From Blastocatellia bacterium (GTDB taxonomy: Bacteria > Acidobacteriota > Blastocatellia > Chloracidobacteriales > JADJPF01): a DNA stretch of 64,000 bases. A model generated the notes under the pieces. That model saw only the letters and a program-made list of their open reading frames with translations, was not told the DNA's origin and ran no database searches. Where the stretch lies: NCBI GenBank assembly GCA_016713405.1, contig JADJPF010000008.1, positions 62,001 to 126,000 of the forward strand. Direction: 5' to 3'. Positions 10,506 through 20,254 of the stretch are shown one piece after another. The position numbers and the translations under genes were made by a program. Within the stretch, counting starts at the first letter, position 1; every line of letters begins with the position of its first letter.

Positions 10506-11561
10506 TTAATTATGGCTATTATAACCATAATTACCACTTTCCAAGCTAACACGTTTTAGTAACTCAAAGTCTGCCAACATTTTACCAGTGCCTAGCACAA
10601 CTGAAGATAAAGGATTTTCTGCTAAAGAAACAGGCACTCTAGTTTCTTTCATTAGTAATTTATCTAGTCCTTTAAGTAATGCTCCACCGCCAGTTAAAAC
10701 AATCCCTCTATCAGCAATATCGGCTGATAGTTCTGGTGGAGTACGTTCTAACGCGACACGTACAGCATTAACTATTGTTGAAATTGGGTCTGCCATTGCT
10801 TCGCGTACTTCATCATCAGAAATAGTTAAGGTTTTTGGAACACCTTCAATTAAGTCTCTACCTTTAATTTCCATAGAAAGGCGTTCTTCTAAAGGATAAG
10901 CTGAACCTAATTCTATTTTTATTTGTTCTGCTGTTCGTTCACCAATTAATAAATTATATTTGCGCTTAATATATTGAGTGATTGCTTCGTCTAATTCGTT
11001 GCCTGCTACCCGGACGGCCCGCGAATAAACAATACCTGACAAAGAAATAACAGCTATATCTGTTGTGCCTCCGCCAACATCAACAATCATATTTCCATAA
11101 GGCTCAGTTATTGGAAGTCCTGCACCAATAGCTGCTGCCATTGCTTCTTCTACTAGGTAAACTTCTGATGCTCTAGCTCTATTAGCAGCATCAATAACTG
11201 CTCGGCGTTCTACTTGGGTAATTTCTCCAGGAACTCCAATAACTACCCTAGGGCTAACCCAAGACTTTCCATTATGAGCTTTGCGGATAAAGTGTTGAAG
11301 CATTTTTTCTGTAACTTCAAAGTCAGCAATTACCCCATCTTTCATTGGACGAATAGCTACAATATTTCCTGGGGTACGCCCTAACATTTCTTTAGCTTCT
11401 TTACCTACGGCTTCTACTTTGTTTGTAATTTTATTGATTGCAACAATGGAAGGCTCACTTACTACAATCCCTCGGCCCTTAGCATAAACTAGTGTGTTAG
11501 CTGTACCTAAATCTATTGCTAGGTCATTAGAAAAAACATTAAAAAAGGATCTCATTTTCAT
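10506..11561 (-). CDS. mreB: Rod shape-determining protein MreB (bacterial actin)
   Basis: Cytoplasmic actin homologue that forms membrane filaments guiding side-wall synthesis, 351 residues. ATP-binding elements of the actin fold are plain: phosphate-1 DLGTANTLVYAKGRG, phosphate-2 DVGGGTTDIAVISLSG, and the adenosine motif GGGALLKGLDKLL near the C-terminus. MLGRTPGNIVAIRPMKDGVI is the usual MreB signature. First gene of the mreBCD-mrdA-rodA operon; a promoter candidate lies about 200 bp upstream. Confidence 0.98.
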   Translation of the reverse strand: MKMRSFFNVFSNDLAIDLGTANTLVYAKGRGIVVSEPSIVAINKITNKVEAVGKEAKEMLGRTPGNIVAIRPMKDGVIADFEVTEKMLQHFIRKAHNGKSWVSPRVVIGVPGEITQVERRAVIDAANRARASEVYLVEEAMAAAIGAGLPITEPYGNMIVDVGGGTTDIAVISLSGIVYSRAVRVAGNELDEAITQYIKRKYNLLIGERTAEQIKIELGSAYPLEERLSMEIKGRDLIEGVPKTLTISDDEVREAMADPISTIVNAVRVALERTPPELSADIADRGIVLTGGGALLKGLDKLLMKETRVPVSLAENPLSSVVLGTGKMLADFELLKRVSLESGNYGYNSHN

Positions 11562-11759
11562 TGCTAGGTTTTTTTATACCTCTATGTACACAAAGACTTT
11601 AATTTTTCGGCTTTTTTCTTGGAAAAGTTTATAGGTGCTGTCAAATTACTGCGGTTTTTATCAATCATTTTATGCCAAACAAGCCAGTAATATTACTATA
11701 CTCTTAATCGTATCTAGGTAAATAAACTTAGATGGCATAACGAATTAAATTGGTAGGGC

Positions 11760-11788
11760 AGCATATCTTTTTAAGTAGAATAAGTCAA
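11760..11788 (-). promoter_or_regulatory. Putative sigma70-type promoter for the mre operon
   Basis: Reading the minus strand, TTGACT (11788-11783) and TATGCT (11765-11760) are separated by 17 bp. The predicted transcript would have a leader of about 190 nt before mreB. The call rests on consensus match only. A second TTGACA on the same strand, near 11640, has no -10 partner at the right distance. Apart from this promoter and the inverted repeat at 11930-11978 I see nothing in the 462-bp gap 11562-12023. Confidence 0.4.
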
Positions 11789-11929
11789 ATTAAAAAAACG
11801 GTTAAATAACCCCCCTATTATTACGACAAAAACTTTTTTTTCAATACTTTGATTAATTTATTTTCAATTAACAATGCTTATTCTACAGGTGTTTTTAGCA
11901 GCACATTAAAAACTTATTCCGCTCATATC

Positions 11930-11978
11930 GTGCCACAATATCTGTGTTATACACAAGTAAGATCATCAGATTTGGCAC
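11930..11978. repeat. Imperfect inverted repeat downstream of nuoN
   Basis: The arms GTGCCACAATATCTG (11930-11944) and CAGATTTGGCAC (11967-11978) are complementary apart from small bulges. They enclose a second perfect hairpin, TGTGT-TAT-ACACA (11943-11955). The element sits 46 bp after the nuoN stop. It may act as a terminator or mRNA-stabilising structure for the nuo transcript, but no T-run follows it on the minus strand. Confidence 0.4.
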
Positions 11979-12023
11979 CTGTTAAAATGCGCTAATAAAA
12001 ATATTAACTTTTAATTAGTTTTA

Positions 12024-13643
12024 CTATTTTGGAAGTAAATCAGGTAAGTCAGAAGGATTATTATTTTCTGGTAATACAGGTGTAGCAGGTGAATCTGTTG
12101 GACTACCTTCTTTAATCAAAGTTGGAGCTAAATTTCTAGTAGCTAACCTACTAACTTCAATAAATGGTTGAGGATAAACACCTATAAATAATGTTAATAT
12201 AGTAGCAACGCCTAATACTATTTTTGTGTGAATATTAACAGTAATTACTTTGTCATCAGTTGGATTTTCTATAAACATTGCTTTAATAATTCGAGCATAA
12301 TAATAAAAAGAAATTACAGTATTAATTACAGCTAAAACAGCTAAGAAACTATACCAGTCATTACTAGCTCTAATTAAGCCAGCAAATAACAAATATTTAC
12401 CTATAAAGCCTGATGTAGGAGGAATACCAGCTAAACCAATTAAAAGAAATAGCATAGTTACAGCTAAAACAGGACTTTTCTTTATCAACCCGTTAAAATG
12501 CTCAACTCTATCGCCAGCAATTTTATCTCTTTTTAGTAGAATGATTATAGCAAAGACTCCTAAATTCATTGCCGTATAAGCTAGTAGGTAGAAAATTAAG
12601 CCTATATACCCAGTTTCATTTCCTGCAATAATCCCTAACAAAATATAGCCTGCTTGAGCAATAGAAGAATAAGCAAACATTCGTTTAGTGTTATTTTGAG
12701 TCATTGCACCAACATTGCCAATAGTCATAGTTAGGGCAGCAACAATTATTAAAAGACTAACCCAACCTGGTATTTCTTTTATAGTGCGAAGAGCAGGAAA
12801 AGCAATTAAGAAAATCCTTGCTAGTATTGCATAGCTAGCAACTTTTACCCCAACAGACATAAAAGCTGTAACTGGTGTAGGCGCACCTTCATAAGCATCT
12901 GGTGCCCACATATGAAACGGCACAGCAGCAATCTTAAACATTAATCCAACCGCAACTAAAATAACGGCTAAAGCTAATAAATAATAAGCACCTGGGCCAA
13001 ATTTAACTTCCTCACTTAAAACTAAAAAAGATATTTTAAAGGCAATTTTGGAGAGATTTGATTCACCCGTAGTAGCATAAATTAAGGAAACACCATAAAG
13101 AAATATCCCAGAAGAAAAAGCTCCAAGTAAAAAGTATTTTAATGCTCCTTCATTAGATTTATCATTATGTTTTAGGTAGCCAACCAAAACATAAACAGAA
13201 ATTGCCATTAGTTCTAAAGCAACATAGATAATTAGTAAGTTATAGCCTGAAGCCATAAACATCATTCCAGTAGCGGCAAAAAGCATCAAGCTATAGTAAT
13301 CTCCATGTTGGCTAGATTCCTGGTCTAGGTACTTTATAGAAATTGCAATGGCAATGGCTGTTGCTACTAAAATTATAGCTTTAAAGACAAATGCAAAATA
13401 ATCAATGACATACATGTCATAAAAGATAAATGTTGGCAATGCGTTATAAGTAGCATAATAGACTTGGGCTAAACCTAAAGCAGTAAAAGCCAACCCAATT
13501 AAACTAATATAGGCAGTAAAAGTTTTTTTCCCACGAGGCAACAAAACATCTGCTATCAAGACAAAACAAGCAAATAGAGTTAGTTGTAACTCTGGCATTA
13601 AGAAAAGTGCTTGTTTCCAAGATGGAAATGCTTGTAATAACAT
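12024..13643 (-). CDS. nuoN: NADH-quinone oxidoreductase subunit N
   Basis: Antiporter-like proton-pumping membrane subunit of complex I, 539 residues with about 14 membrane segments. Typical sequence: YILVG-like helices (YVALELMAISVYVLVGYLKH), the lysine helix region AAVPFHMWAPDAYEGAPTPV, and LAGIPPTSGFIGKYLLF. The C-terminal 30 residues form a Pro/Asn/Ser tail after the last helix. It is the last gene of the nuo cluster and starts 31 bp after the nuoM stop. Confidence 0.97.
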   Translation of the reverse strand: MLLQAFPSWKQALFLMPELQLTLFACFVLIADVLLPRGKKTFTAYISLIGLAFTALGLAQVYYATYNALPTFIFYDMYVIDYFAFVFKAIILVATAIAIAISIKYLDQESSQHGDYYSLMLFAATGMMFMASGYNLLIIYVALELMAISVYVLVGYLKHNDKSNEGALKYFLLGAFSSGIFLYGVSLIYATTGESNLSKIAFKISFLVLSEEVKFGPGAYYLLALAVILVAVGLMFKIAAVPFHMWAPDAYEGAPTPVTAFMSVGVKVASYAILARIFLIAFPALRTIKEIPGWVSLLIIVAALTMTIGNVGAMTQNNTKRMFAYSSIAQAGYILLGIIAGNETGYIGLIFYLLAYTAMNLGVFAIIILLKRDKIAGDRVEHFNGLIKKSPVLAVTMLFLLIGLAGIPPTSGFIGKYLLFAGLIRASNDWYSFLAVLAVINTVISFYYYARIIKAMFIENPTDDKVITVNIHTKIVLGVATILTLFIGVYPQPFIEVSRLATRNLAPTLIKEGSPTDSPATPVLPENNNPSDLPDLLPK

Positions 13644-13674
13644 AGTTTATTTTTATATCCCTAATTTTGCATTT

Positions 13675-15449
13675 TTACTTATTCTGTCCATCATTATTTG
13701 GTGTTGGGCTAGTTTGTGGTGTATTTGTTGGTTGTGCAGAATTTAATAACCCAGTTGGATTAGTTTGTTGGTTATTATTTGCTGGACTAGGCCAACTGCC
13801 CCCCACAGCTTTTTCAAAATAATAAGGTTTAGCCTGTTTAACAATAGTATTTGTTGGTTGCTCAATAAAATCTAAAATAGGCTTAGGATAAATTCCTATA
13901 GCAAAAACTAAAAATAGCAGTGGAGCAAAATAAAGCCATTCCCGCCAATTTAAGTCCGTTAATTCCCGGTTTCTTTCATTTTCAATTTCGCCAAAAAATA
14001 CTCTTTGATAAAGCCAAAGCATATAAGCAGCACTTAAAACAATTCCTGCTACACCAAATCCAGCCCATTTTCTATTAGCCTCAAATGCTCCTCGTAAAAG
14101 CAAAAACTCGCCTATAAAACCATTTAATAAAGGTAGCCCAATTGAGCTAAGAGTAAAAATCATAAATAACGTTGCATAACGAGGCATTTTCTGTGCTAAG
14201 CCGCTATATTCACTAATTAAGCGTGTATGACGACGCTCATAAATAACACCTACCAGCAAAAATAATGCTCCTGTAGAAATTCCATGATTTATTTGCTGCA
14301 TTATTGAACCATTGATTCCATTAGGTTAAGAGCAAACATCCCTAGCATTGCAAAACCTAAATGACTAATAGAAGAATAAGCTATCAGGCGTTTTATATCT
14401 TTTTGAGCCATTGCACAAAGTGCGCCGTAAATAATACCTATTATTGCTAGTGGAACTACTATATTTAAGACTCTTTGATCCTGACAAGCATCACCTAAAA
14501 TTGGTAAATTAAACCTTAAAAAACCATAAGTCCCCATTTTAAGTAAAACGGCTGCAAGTATCACTGACCCGGCGGTTGGTGCGTCTGTATGTGCATCTGG
14601 AAGCCAAGTATGAAATGGAAACATTGGTACTTTAATAGCAAAACCTATTGCAAAAGCAGCAAAGAGCCATAATTGCAAGTTTATAGGAATTAAAGAAAGT
14701 CCGTTGTCCCCTCGCGCACTACCCATTGCTTGCATAGCCCAAATATTAAAGCTTCCACTTGATGAAGCATTAAGGTCTGCTGCACGTTCAAGCATTGCAA
14801 TCATTGGTAAGTTACCTTCAGCCATTAGCTTAACTGCATTGTTATAAGCTTCTCTAGCACCTACAACAGTATCTGGGAAAATAAAATAAAGTTTAATGAT
14901 GGCAAGTAAAATTAAAACTGACCCTACAAGAGTATAAAGGAAAAATTTAATAGCAGAATAAAGCCGTCTTTCTGTTCCCCAAATTCCTATTAATAAATAC
15001 ATTGGCACAAGCATTACTTCCCAAAATACATAAAATAAAAACATATCTACCGCAACAAAAGTGCCAAGCATTCCTGTTTGTAACATTAAAAGAAAAATAT
15101 AATATTCTTTGATTCTGTCGCTAATTGCTGACCAGGAAGAAAATATTGCTATCACGCCTAGTAAGGTTGTTAGCATTACCATACTTAAACTTAAACCATC
15201 AATTCCCATTTGATAGCGTGCGCCAATTAATGGAATCCATTGGTAATCTTCAATAAATTGTAACCCTTTAAGTGTTTTATCAAAGTTAAAAACTAATGGG
15301 ATAGAGACTAGAAAACAAAGCAATGCCCAAACATTAGCAAATAATCTGATTACTTCTTTTTGCGTTTTAGGAACAAAAATTAAAATTATTGCCCCAACAA
15401 GTGGCAACCAGGTTACTAAAGAAAGAATAGGAATCCACAAAAGTTTCAT
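13675..15449 (-). CDS. nuoM: NADH-quinone oxidoreductase subunit M, one frameshift
   Basis: Antiporter-like proton-pumping subunit of complex I. The first frame (from 15449) has the expected helices (VFWEVMLVPMYLLIGIWG; KVPMFPFHTWLPDAHTDAPT; KDIKRLIAYSSISHLGFAML). The frame breaks near 14319. Restoring one G there (CTA ATG GGA ATC AAT GGT) gives NLMGINGSIMQQINHGISTG, the normal NuoM sequence, and this continues to 13675. As read, the first frame stops at 14301 and an ATG overlaps that stop, which makes it look like two genes. The C-terminus is an Asn/Pro/Thr-rich tail of about 40 residues. The break is probably a sequencing deletion. Confidence 0.95.
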
Positions 15450-15489
15450 AATTTATAGAACAACCCTTGTTAGAATTACTGACTAGTAC

Positions 15490-17868
15490 CTAAGGAACTG
15501 TAGGCGGAACTTTTGGTGCCGCAGGAAACAGATATGAATAAAAATCTTTAATTGCTTGATACTCCAAACCAAAAATAATCAAAATTATGCCTAGTATCAT
15601 AAATAGAGCATAATTACCTAAAAACCCTGTATGGAAACTACGTACTATCAATGAACCAGCGCGAGTGGTTAAACCTGTTAGATTTACCACTAAATCTACT
15701 CCATAGCGATCCATTGCACCAGACAAAATACTAACACCTCTTGTAACCAAAGCCGATCCATTAGGAATAGCGTCTAAAACATGGTGTTCACCTTCAGTTA
15801 AAAGATCATTAAGTTTCTTTACTAGCATAACAAACTTATTGTCTAGCAAATCGTCCCAATACCATTTTTTTATACTAATTTGATATAACGGTTTTAGTTT
15901 ATCCGCCCAAGTATCTGCAAGTTGTGGATTTTTAACATAGATATAGTGAGCTAGATAAATTCCTGTTAATGAACAAGTTAAAGAAAGAGCAGCTAAAATA
16001 ATATCTAAACCGCCAAAAGTATGTGTACCCGTGTTAAGTACTTCAATAGAAGGTGATAACCAATCATCAATTAAGTTATAGCCAAAAGGTAGTCCAATAA
16101 AACCTAGTGTAGCGGCAAAGAAGGCTAAAATTACTAATGGTAAAGTCATCAATGCAGGAGATTCTTTTGGATTAGCGACTAATGCAGAGATATTTTCTTT
16201 TACAACAGCATTAGTTTCTTGTTTCTCTTCTTCTATTTTTTCTATTTCTTTTATTTCTTCTTTATTTGTTACTGATTTTATACGAAAATATGTATTAGTT
16301 TCTTTATGTTCTTCTGAGCTTTCTATAGTGACTTTTTTCTCTTTTTCATCATATTCATCAACTTCTTCGCCACCATCGTTAGCAGTAGCACCAAGAAATT
16401 TCTGCTCAGACCAAAAAGTTAGTGCCATAAGTCTAGTCATATAAAAAGATGTTATTCCTACAGTAAGAAAGCCTATTGCCCATAAAAACTTAGCTAAAAC
16501 AGGATGAAAAAGTGTAGTAGTAAAGGCTTTAGCAAGAATTTCGTCTTTACTCCAAAATCCTGCTAGTGGAGCAATTCCGCAAATAGCTAACCAACCTATT
16601 ATCATTGTTTTATGGGTAGTGGGCAGATATTTTTTTAGTCCACCCATTCGTGTTATATCTTGTTCATGATGCATGTTATGAACAACACTTCCTGCACCAA
16701 GAAATAGCTGAGCCTTAAAAAATGCGTGTGTGACAACATGAAAAACTGCTGCAATAAAAGCCCCTACACCACAGCCTAAAAACATATAGCCTATTTGAGA
16801 AATTGTAGAGTAGGCTAAAATTTTCTTAATATCTTTTTGTGTAACTGCAATAGTTGCAGCAATAAAGGCTGTTAAAGAGCCGACTAACGCAACCACCAAC
16901 ATCATAGTTAGCGAGCGTTGAAAAATCATATTCATTCGCGCTAGCAGATAAACGCCTGCTGTCACCATTGTTGCAGCATGAATTAAGGCTGAAACCGGTG
17001 TTGGCCCTGTCATTGCATCAGGTAGCCAAATATATAAAGGAATTTGCGCACTTTTTCCCGTTGCTCCAATAAATAGTCCTAGAGCAATGCCAGACATTAA
17101 GCCAAATGTCCCTAGTGTTTCTACAGGGTAGCTTTGAACTAAATTGGCTATTTCATAATATTGCAAAGTGCCAAATGTTGAAAATAAAGCAATTATAGCT
17201 AGAACTAAGCCCAAATCTCCAACACGATTAAGGATAAATGCTTTTTTGCTAGCTTGTGCAGCATCATTTTTTGTTAAATAAAAGCCAATCAATAAATAAG
17301 AGCAAAGCCCTACACCTTCCCAGCCAACAAAAAGCATTAGCAGATTTGACCCTAAAACTAGAGTCAACATCATAAACATAAATAAATTAAGATAGGCAAA
17401 AAAGCGAGCAAATCCCGCTTCACCCTTCATATAGCCAATAGCAAAAATATGTATTAGTAGCCCAACAAATGTAATAAATAAAATATAAAGGCCGGAAAGA
17501 TGGTCTATTTGATATGACCATTCAATACGAAAGTCTGCTAACTTGTAGTCAGCTTTGCTTTGACCTTCAGAAAGAACCGCTTTTCCGCCTGTTATCCATG
17601 TGTAACTAAACTGTTTAGCAACATAGGGCGGTGCAGCTTGTTTTTGTGCAGTTGTTTGATTTGTTGAATTTGTTGGATTATTAGCAGTCTTTACCCAAGA
17701 ACTATAACTAATTAGAGCTAAAACTGAGATAACAAAAGCTAGAAAAACACTAGCAACAGCAACCCCGCCTATTAGCTTTTCAGAAAAATTAAAGCGTTTT
17801 GCCAGCATTCCATTAATTAGAAATCCTAGCAATGGCAATATCGGGATTAGCCAAATCAATTCCAACAT
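15490..17868 (-). CDS. nuoL: NADH-quinone oxidoreductase subunit L
   Basis: Largest antiporter-like subunit of complex I, 792 residues. It shows the conserved ATGKSAQIPLYIWLPDAM and SALIHAATMVTAGVYLLARM helices and the distal C-terminal helix region typical of NuoL. It is longer than the usual 610-650 residues, for two reasons. There is an extramembrane loop near residues 45-95, and a highly charged Glu/Lys insert of about 75 residues near 495-570 (EEVDEYDEKEKKVTIESSEE and following) lies between membrane helices. It starts 15 bp after nuoK. Confidence 0.97.
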   Translation of the reverse strand: MLELIWLIPILPLLGFLINGMLAKRFNFSEKLIGGVAVASVFLAFVISVLALISYSSWVKTANNPTNSTNQTTAQKQAAPPYVAKQFSYTWITGGKAVLSEGQSKADYKLADFRIEWSYQIDHLSGLYILFITFVGLLIHIFAIGYMKGEAGFARFFAYLNLFMFMMLTLVLGSNLLMLFVGWEGVGLCSYLLIGFYLTKNDAAQASKKAFILNRVGDLGLVLAIIALFSTFGTLQYYEIANLVQSYPVETLGTFGLMSGIALGLFIGATGKSAQIPLYIWLPDAMTGPTPVSALIHAATMVTAGVYLLARMNMIFQRSLTMMLVVALVGSLTAFIAATIAVTQKDIKKILAYSTISQIGYMFLGCGVGAFIAAVFHVVTHAFFKAQLFLGAGSVVHNMHHEQDITRMGGLKKYLPTTHKTMIIGWLAICGIAPLAGFWSKDEILAKAFTTTLFHPVLAKFLWAIGFLTVGITSFYMTRLMALTFWSEQKFLGATANDGGEEVDEYDEKEKKVTIESSEEHKETNTYFRIKSVTNKEEIKEIEKIEEEKQETNAVVKENISALVANPKESPALMTLPLVILAFFAATLGFIGLPFGYNLIDDWLSPSIEVLNTGTHTFGGLDIILAALSLTCSLTGIYLAHYIYVKNPQLADTWADKLKPLYQISIKKWYWDDLLDNKFVMLVKKLNDLLTEGEHHVLDAIPNGSALVTRGVSILSGAMDRYGVDLVVNLTGLTTRAGSLIVRSFHTGFLGNYALFMILGIILIIFGLEYQAIKDFYSYLFPAAPKVPPTVP

Positions 17869-17883
17869 AGATAAACCCTGTTT

Positions 17884-18309
17884 TTATAGCTTAAGAAGGT
17901 CTATTTCATCTACTGAAATAGTCTCTCGATTACGATAAAACGCAATAACAATACCTAGTCCAATAACGGCTTCAGCCGCAGCAATTACAATCACAAATAA
18001 AGTAAATATTTCGCCTAAATAAATATTACTTGCGTTTGGTGTTTGTAAAAACCAGTAGCGAGAAAAGGCAACTAAATTAATATTTACAGCATTAAGTATT
18101 AGTTCGATAGACATAAAGATTACAATTACATTTCGTCTAGTCAAAACTCCAGCAACGCCAATAGTAAAAAGCAGCACACTCAAAACTAAAAAATTATTGA
18201 TATTAACATTAAAAAGACCCTGCGTAAGTCGTTCCGTTACGCTAGTTGGAACAACTTCTTGAGTTTGTAATAAGAAATTTATTAATAATGACATATCATT
18301 AATATTCAA
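17884..18309 (-). CDS. nuoK: NADH-quinone oxidoreductase subunit K
   Basis: Small membrane subunit with three transmembrane helices that carry the buried glutamates of the proton path (MSIELILNAVNINLVAFSRY and IAAAEAVIGLGIVIAFYRN). Length is 141 residues against about 100 in most bacteria, because some 35 extra N-terminal residues precede the first core helix. An internal start is possible. It lies between nuoJ and nuoL. Confidence 0.95.
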   Translation of the reverse strand: MNINDMSLLINFLLQTQEVVPTSVTERLTQGLFNVNINNFLVLSVLLFTIGVAGVLTRRNVIVIFMSIELILNAVNINLVAFSRYWFLQTPNASNIYLGEIFTLFVIVIAAAEAVIGLGIVIAFYRNRETISVDEIDLLKL

Positions 18310-18347
18310 TAAGTTATGCTTGATAAGTTAAAGTAGAGCTTTAATAG

Positions 18348-18929
18348 CTAATCATAAATTTTTTCTTGTTTACGTTCTCTTCCTAGTCTTATAGCCCCAA
18401 TAATTGCAACAAGCAGGACTAAAGAAGCAATTTCAAAAGGCAGCATATATTTTGTATAAAGTTCTTGCCCAATTTTAATTGTATTTTGTGAAATATTATG
18501 GCTACCAACAATATTGGGGCTGTTTTGCACTCTTTCTTGTTTTGCTTCGCTAGCTTGACCATAGCCAAAAAGATTAGCTTTTTGTGTTTGCAGCAAAATG
18601 CTAATCATTCCTAGGGCAAGTAAAAAAGTCATTAACCCACCTAATAAAAATTGATTGGTAAAAACTTTTTTGTCCTCTTCTTTTACATTTACTAGCATTA
18701 TCACAAAAATAAAAAGTACCAAAACCCCACCAACATAAACTAAAATCTGCACTCCAGCAATAAATTCTGCATGTAAAAGAAGGTAAATTCCAGCAGTTGC
18801 AACCAAAGTTGAAATTAACAGCAATGCACTATGAACAGCATTGCGAGCAGTGATCATAAAGATAGCAAACAACACTGCTACTACGGCAAGTAAATAAAAA
18901 AGCACTGCTTCTATGCCTGTTAATTTCAT
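18348..18929 (-). CDS. nuoJ: NADH-quinone oxidoreductase subunit J
   Basis: Membrane subunit of complex I with five predicted helices, 193 residues. The conserved YVGGVLVLFIFVIMLVNV helix contains the pi-bulge found in NuoJ. The C-terminus is ASLVLLVAIIGAIRLGRERK. It follows nuoH directly. nuoI, which normally lies between H and J, is absent. Confidence 0.96.
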   Translation of the reverse strand: MKLTGIEAVLFYLLAVVAVLFAIFMITARNAVHSALLLISTLVATAGIYLLLHAEFIAGVQILVYVGGVLVLFIFVIMLVNVKEEDKKVFTNQFLLGGLMTFLLALGMISILLQTQKANLFGYGQASEAKQERVQNSPNIVGSHNISQNTIKIGQELYTKYMLPFEIASLVLLVAIIGAIRLGRERKQEKIYD

Positions 18930-18950
18930 AAAATCCTTAAAACTAGTAGT

Positions 18951-20249
18951 TTAGACCGTTGTAGAGTCTTTATTTACTCCTTTAACAGATCTATTTATTG
19001 GTAAGCTTTCGGCTTCACGTAAATTAAAATCCCTTGAGCGTTGATTAATTTGCCCTAAGATTATCCAAGTTACTGGTACTGTAACAACAAAAGCTGTAAG
19101 AATTAAAAATATATATCCTGCCGTTGTAATTGCTATAGCATTAAGTTGTGAACTAATAAAGCCTAGTTCTTGAGCAATCACAAAAATAATTGCAGTTAAA
19201 ATAATATTAGCTAAACCGGCTGGAACCATCCATTTCCAACCAAGTTCCATTAACTGATCATAACGATAGCGTGGCAAACTCCAACGTAACCAGAAAAATA
19301 CATAAAGTAAAGTTAAAGTTTTAGTAAAAAATACTAAAACAGAAATAATTACAAAAAGTGTGCTGCCAGGTGTTAACAAATAGCTTAGACCAGGCAAATA
19401 CCAACCACCTAAAAACATTGTCACCCCAATAGCTGAAATTATTAGCATATTGGTGTATTCGGCAATAAAAAATATTGAAAATCGAAAACCGCTATATTCT
19501 GTATGAAAACCTGCTACAAGTTCTGATTCTGCTTCTGGTAAGTCAAAAGGTGCGCGATTGGTTTCAGCAATTCCACTAATTAGGTAGATCAAAAATCCTA
19601 AAGGTTGAAATAAAACAATCCAAATATGAAGTTGTTCTTGTGCAATTACAGTGTCTTGAAGTGCTAAAGTCTTAGTAAACATTAGACATCCGATTAAAGA
19701 AAGCCCCATCGCTACTTCATAGCTAACCATTTGTGCCGAAGAACGCAAAGCACCCAACAAAGCAAATTTACTGTTAGAAGCCCAACCACCCAGAATAATA
19801 CCTAGTATTCCTAAGGAAGACACAGCTAAAATAAATAAAAGTCCAATATCAATATTGGAAATTGTTGCCCAGGCTGCCCCCCAAGGAATTACAGCTAAAA
19901 CTATTAATGCAGCAACTAAAGAAATTATTGGAGCAATAGCAAAAACTGTTTTATCAGCATTAAGAGGAATAAGATCTTCTTTTATCAATAATTTAAGACC
20001 ATCAGCAAGAGGTTGTAAAATCCCCTGTGGCCCAACACGATTAGGGCCGATTCTAACCTGAATCCAGGCACTAATTTTTCTTTCCGCTAAAGTTAGATAA
20101 GCAACCAGTGTAAGAACAACAAAAAATACAATAGCAATTTGTACTAGCGGCCATAAAAAATAATGTGTCACTAGCGGATCAATCCGATCTCGAATAATCG
20201 GCAGACTAGTAAACCAGGTTGGCGCGGCTTGTAACAGAAGTTGCATCAT
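18951..20249 (-). CDS. nuoH: NADH-quinone oxidoreductase subunit H
   Basis: Quinone-site membrane subunit of complex I, 432 residues with about nine helices. Diagnostic stretches: GPNRVGPQGILQPLADG, RAPFDLPEAESELVAGF and TEYSGFRFSIFFIAEYTNM. The C-terminal tail after the last helix extends by about 30 polar residues. It follows nuoD by 5 bp. Its partners NuoB and NuoI, which together shape the quinone cavity, are not in this window. Confidence 0.97.
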   Translation of the reverse strand: MMQLLLQAAPTWFTSLPIIRDRIDPLVTHYFLWPLVQIAIVFFVVLTLVAYLTLAERKISAWIQVRIGPNRVGPQGILQPLADGLKLLIKEDLIPLNADKTVFAIAPIISLVAALIVLAVIPWGAAWATISNIDIGLLFILAVSSLGILGIILGGWASNSKFALLGALRSSAQMVSYEVAMGLSLIGCLMFTKTLALQDTVIAQEQLHIWIVLFQPLGFLIYLISGIAETNRAPFDLPEAESELVAGFHTEYSGFRFSIFFIAEYTNMLIISAIGVTMFLGGWYLPGLSYLLTPGSTLFVIISVLVFFTKTLTLLYVFFWLRWSLPRYRYDQLMELGWKWMVPAGLANIILTAIIFVIAQELGFISSQLNAIAITTAGYIFLILTAFVVTVPVTWIILGQINQRSRDFNLREAESLPINRSVKGVNKDSTTV

Positions 20250-20254
20250 AATTT

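Noticed and set aside
11630..11645. TTGACA on the minus strand as mre promoter
   Set aside because: No -10-like hexamer at 16-18 bp; the pair at 11760-11788 is better.
13675..15449. nuoM as two separate, coupled genes (TAATG overlap)
   Set aside because: Adding one G near 14319 restores the exact NuoM sequence across the join, so the apparent stop-start is an indel artefact.
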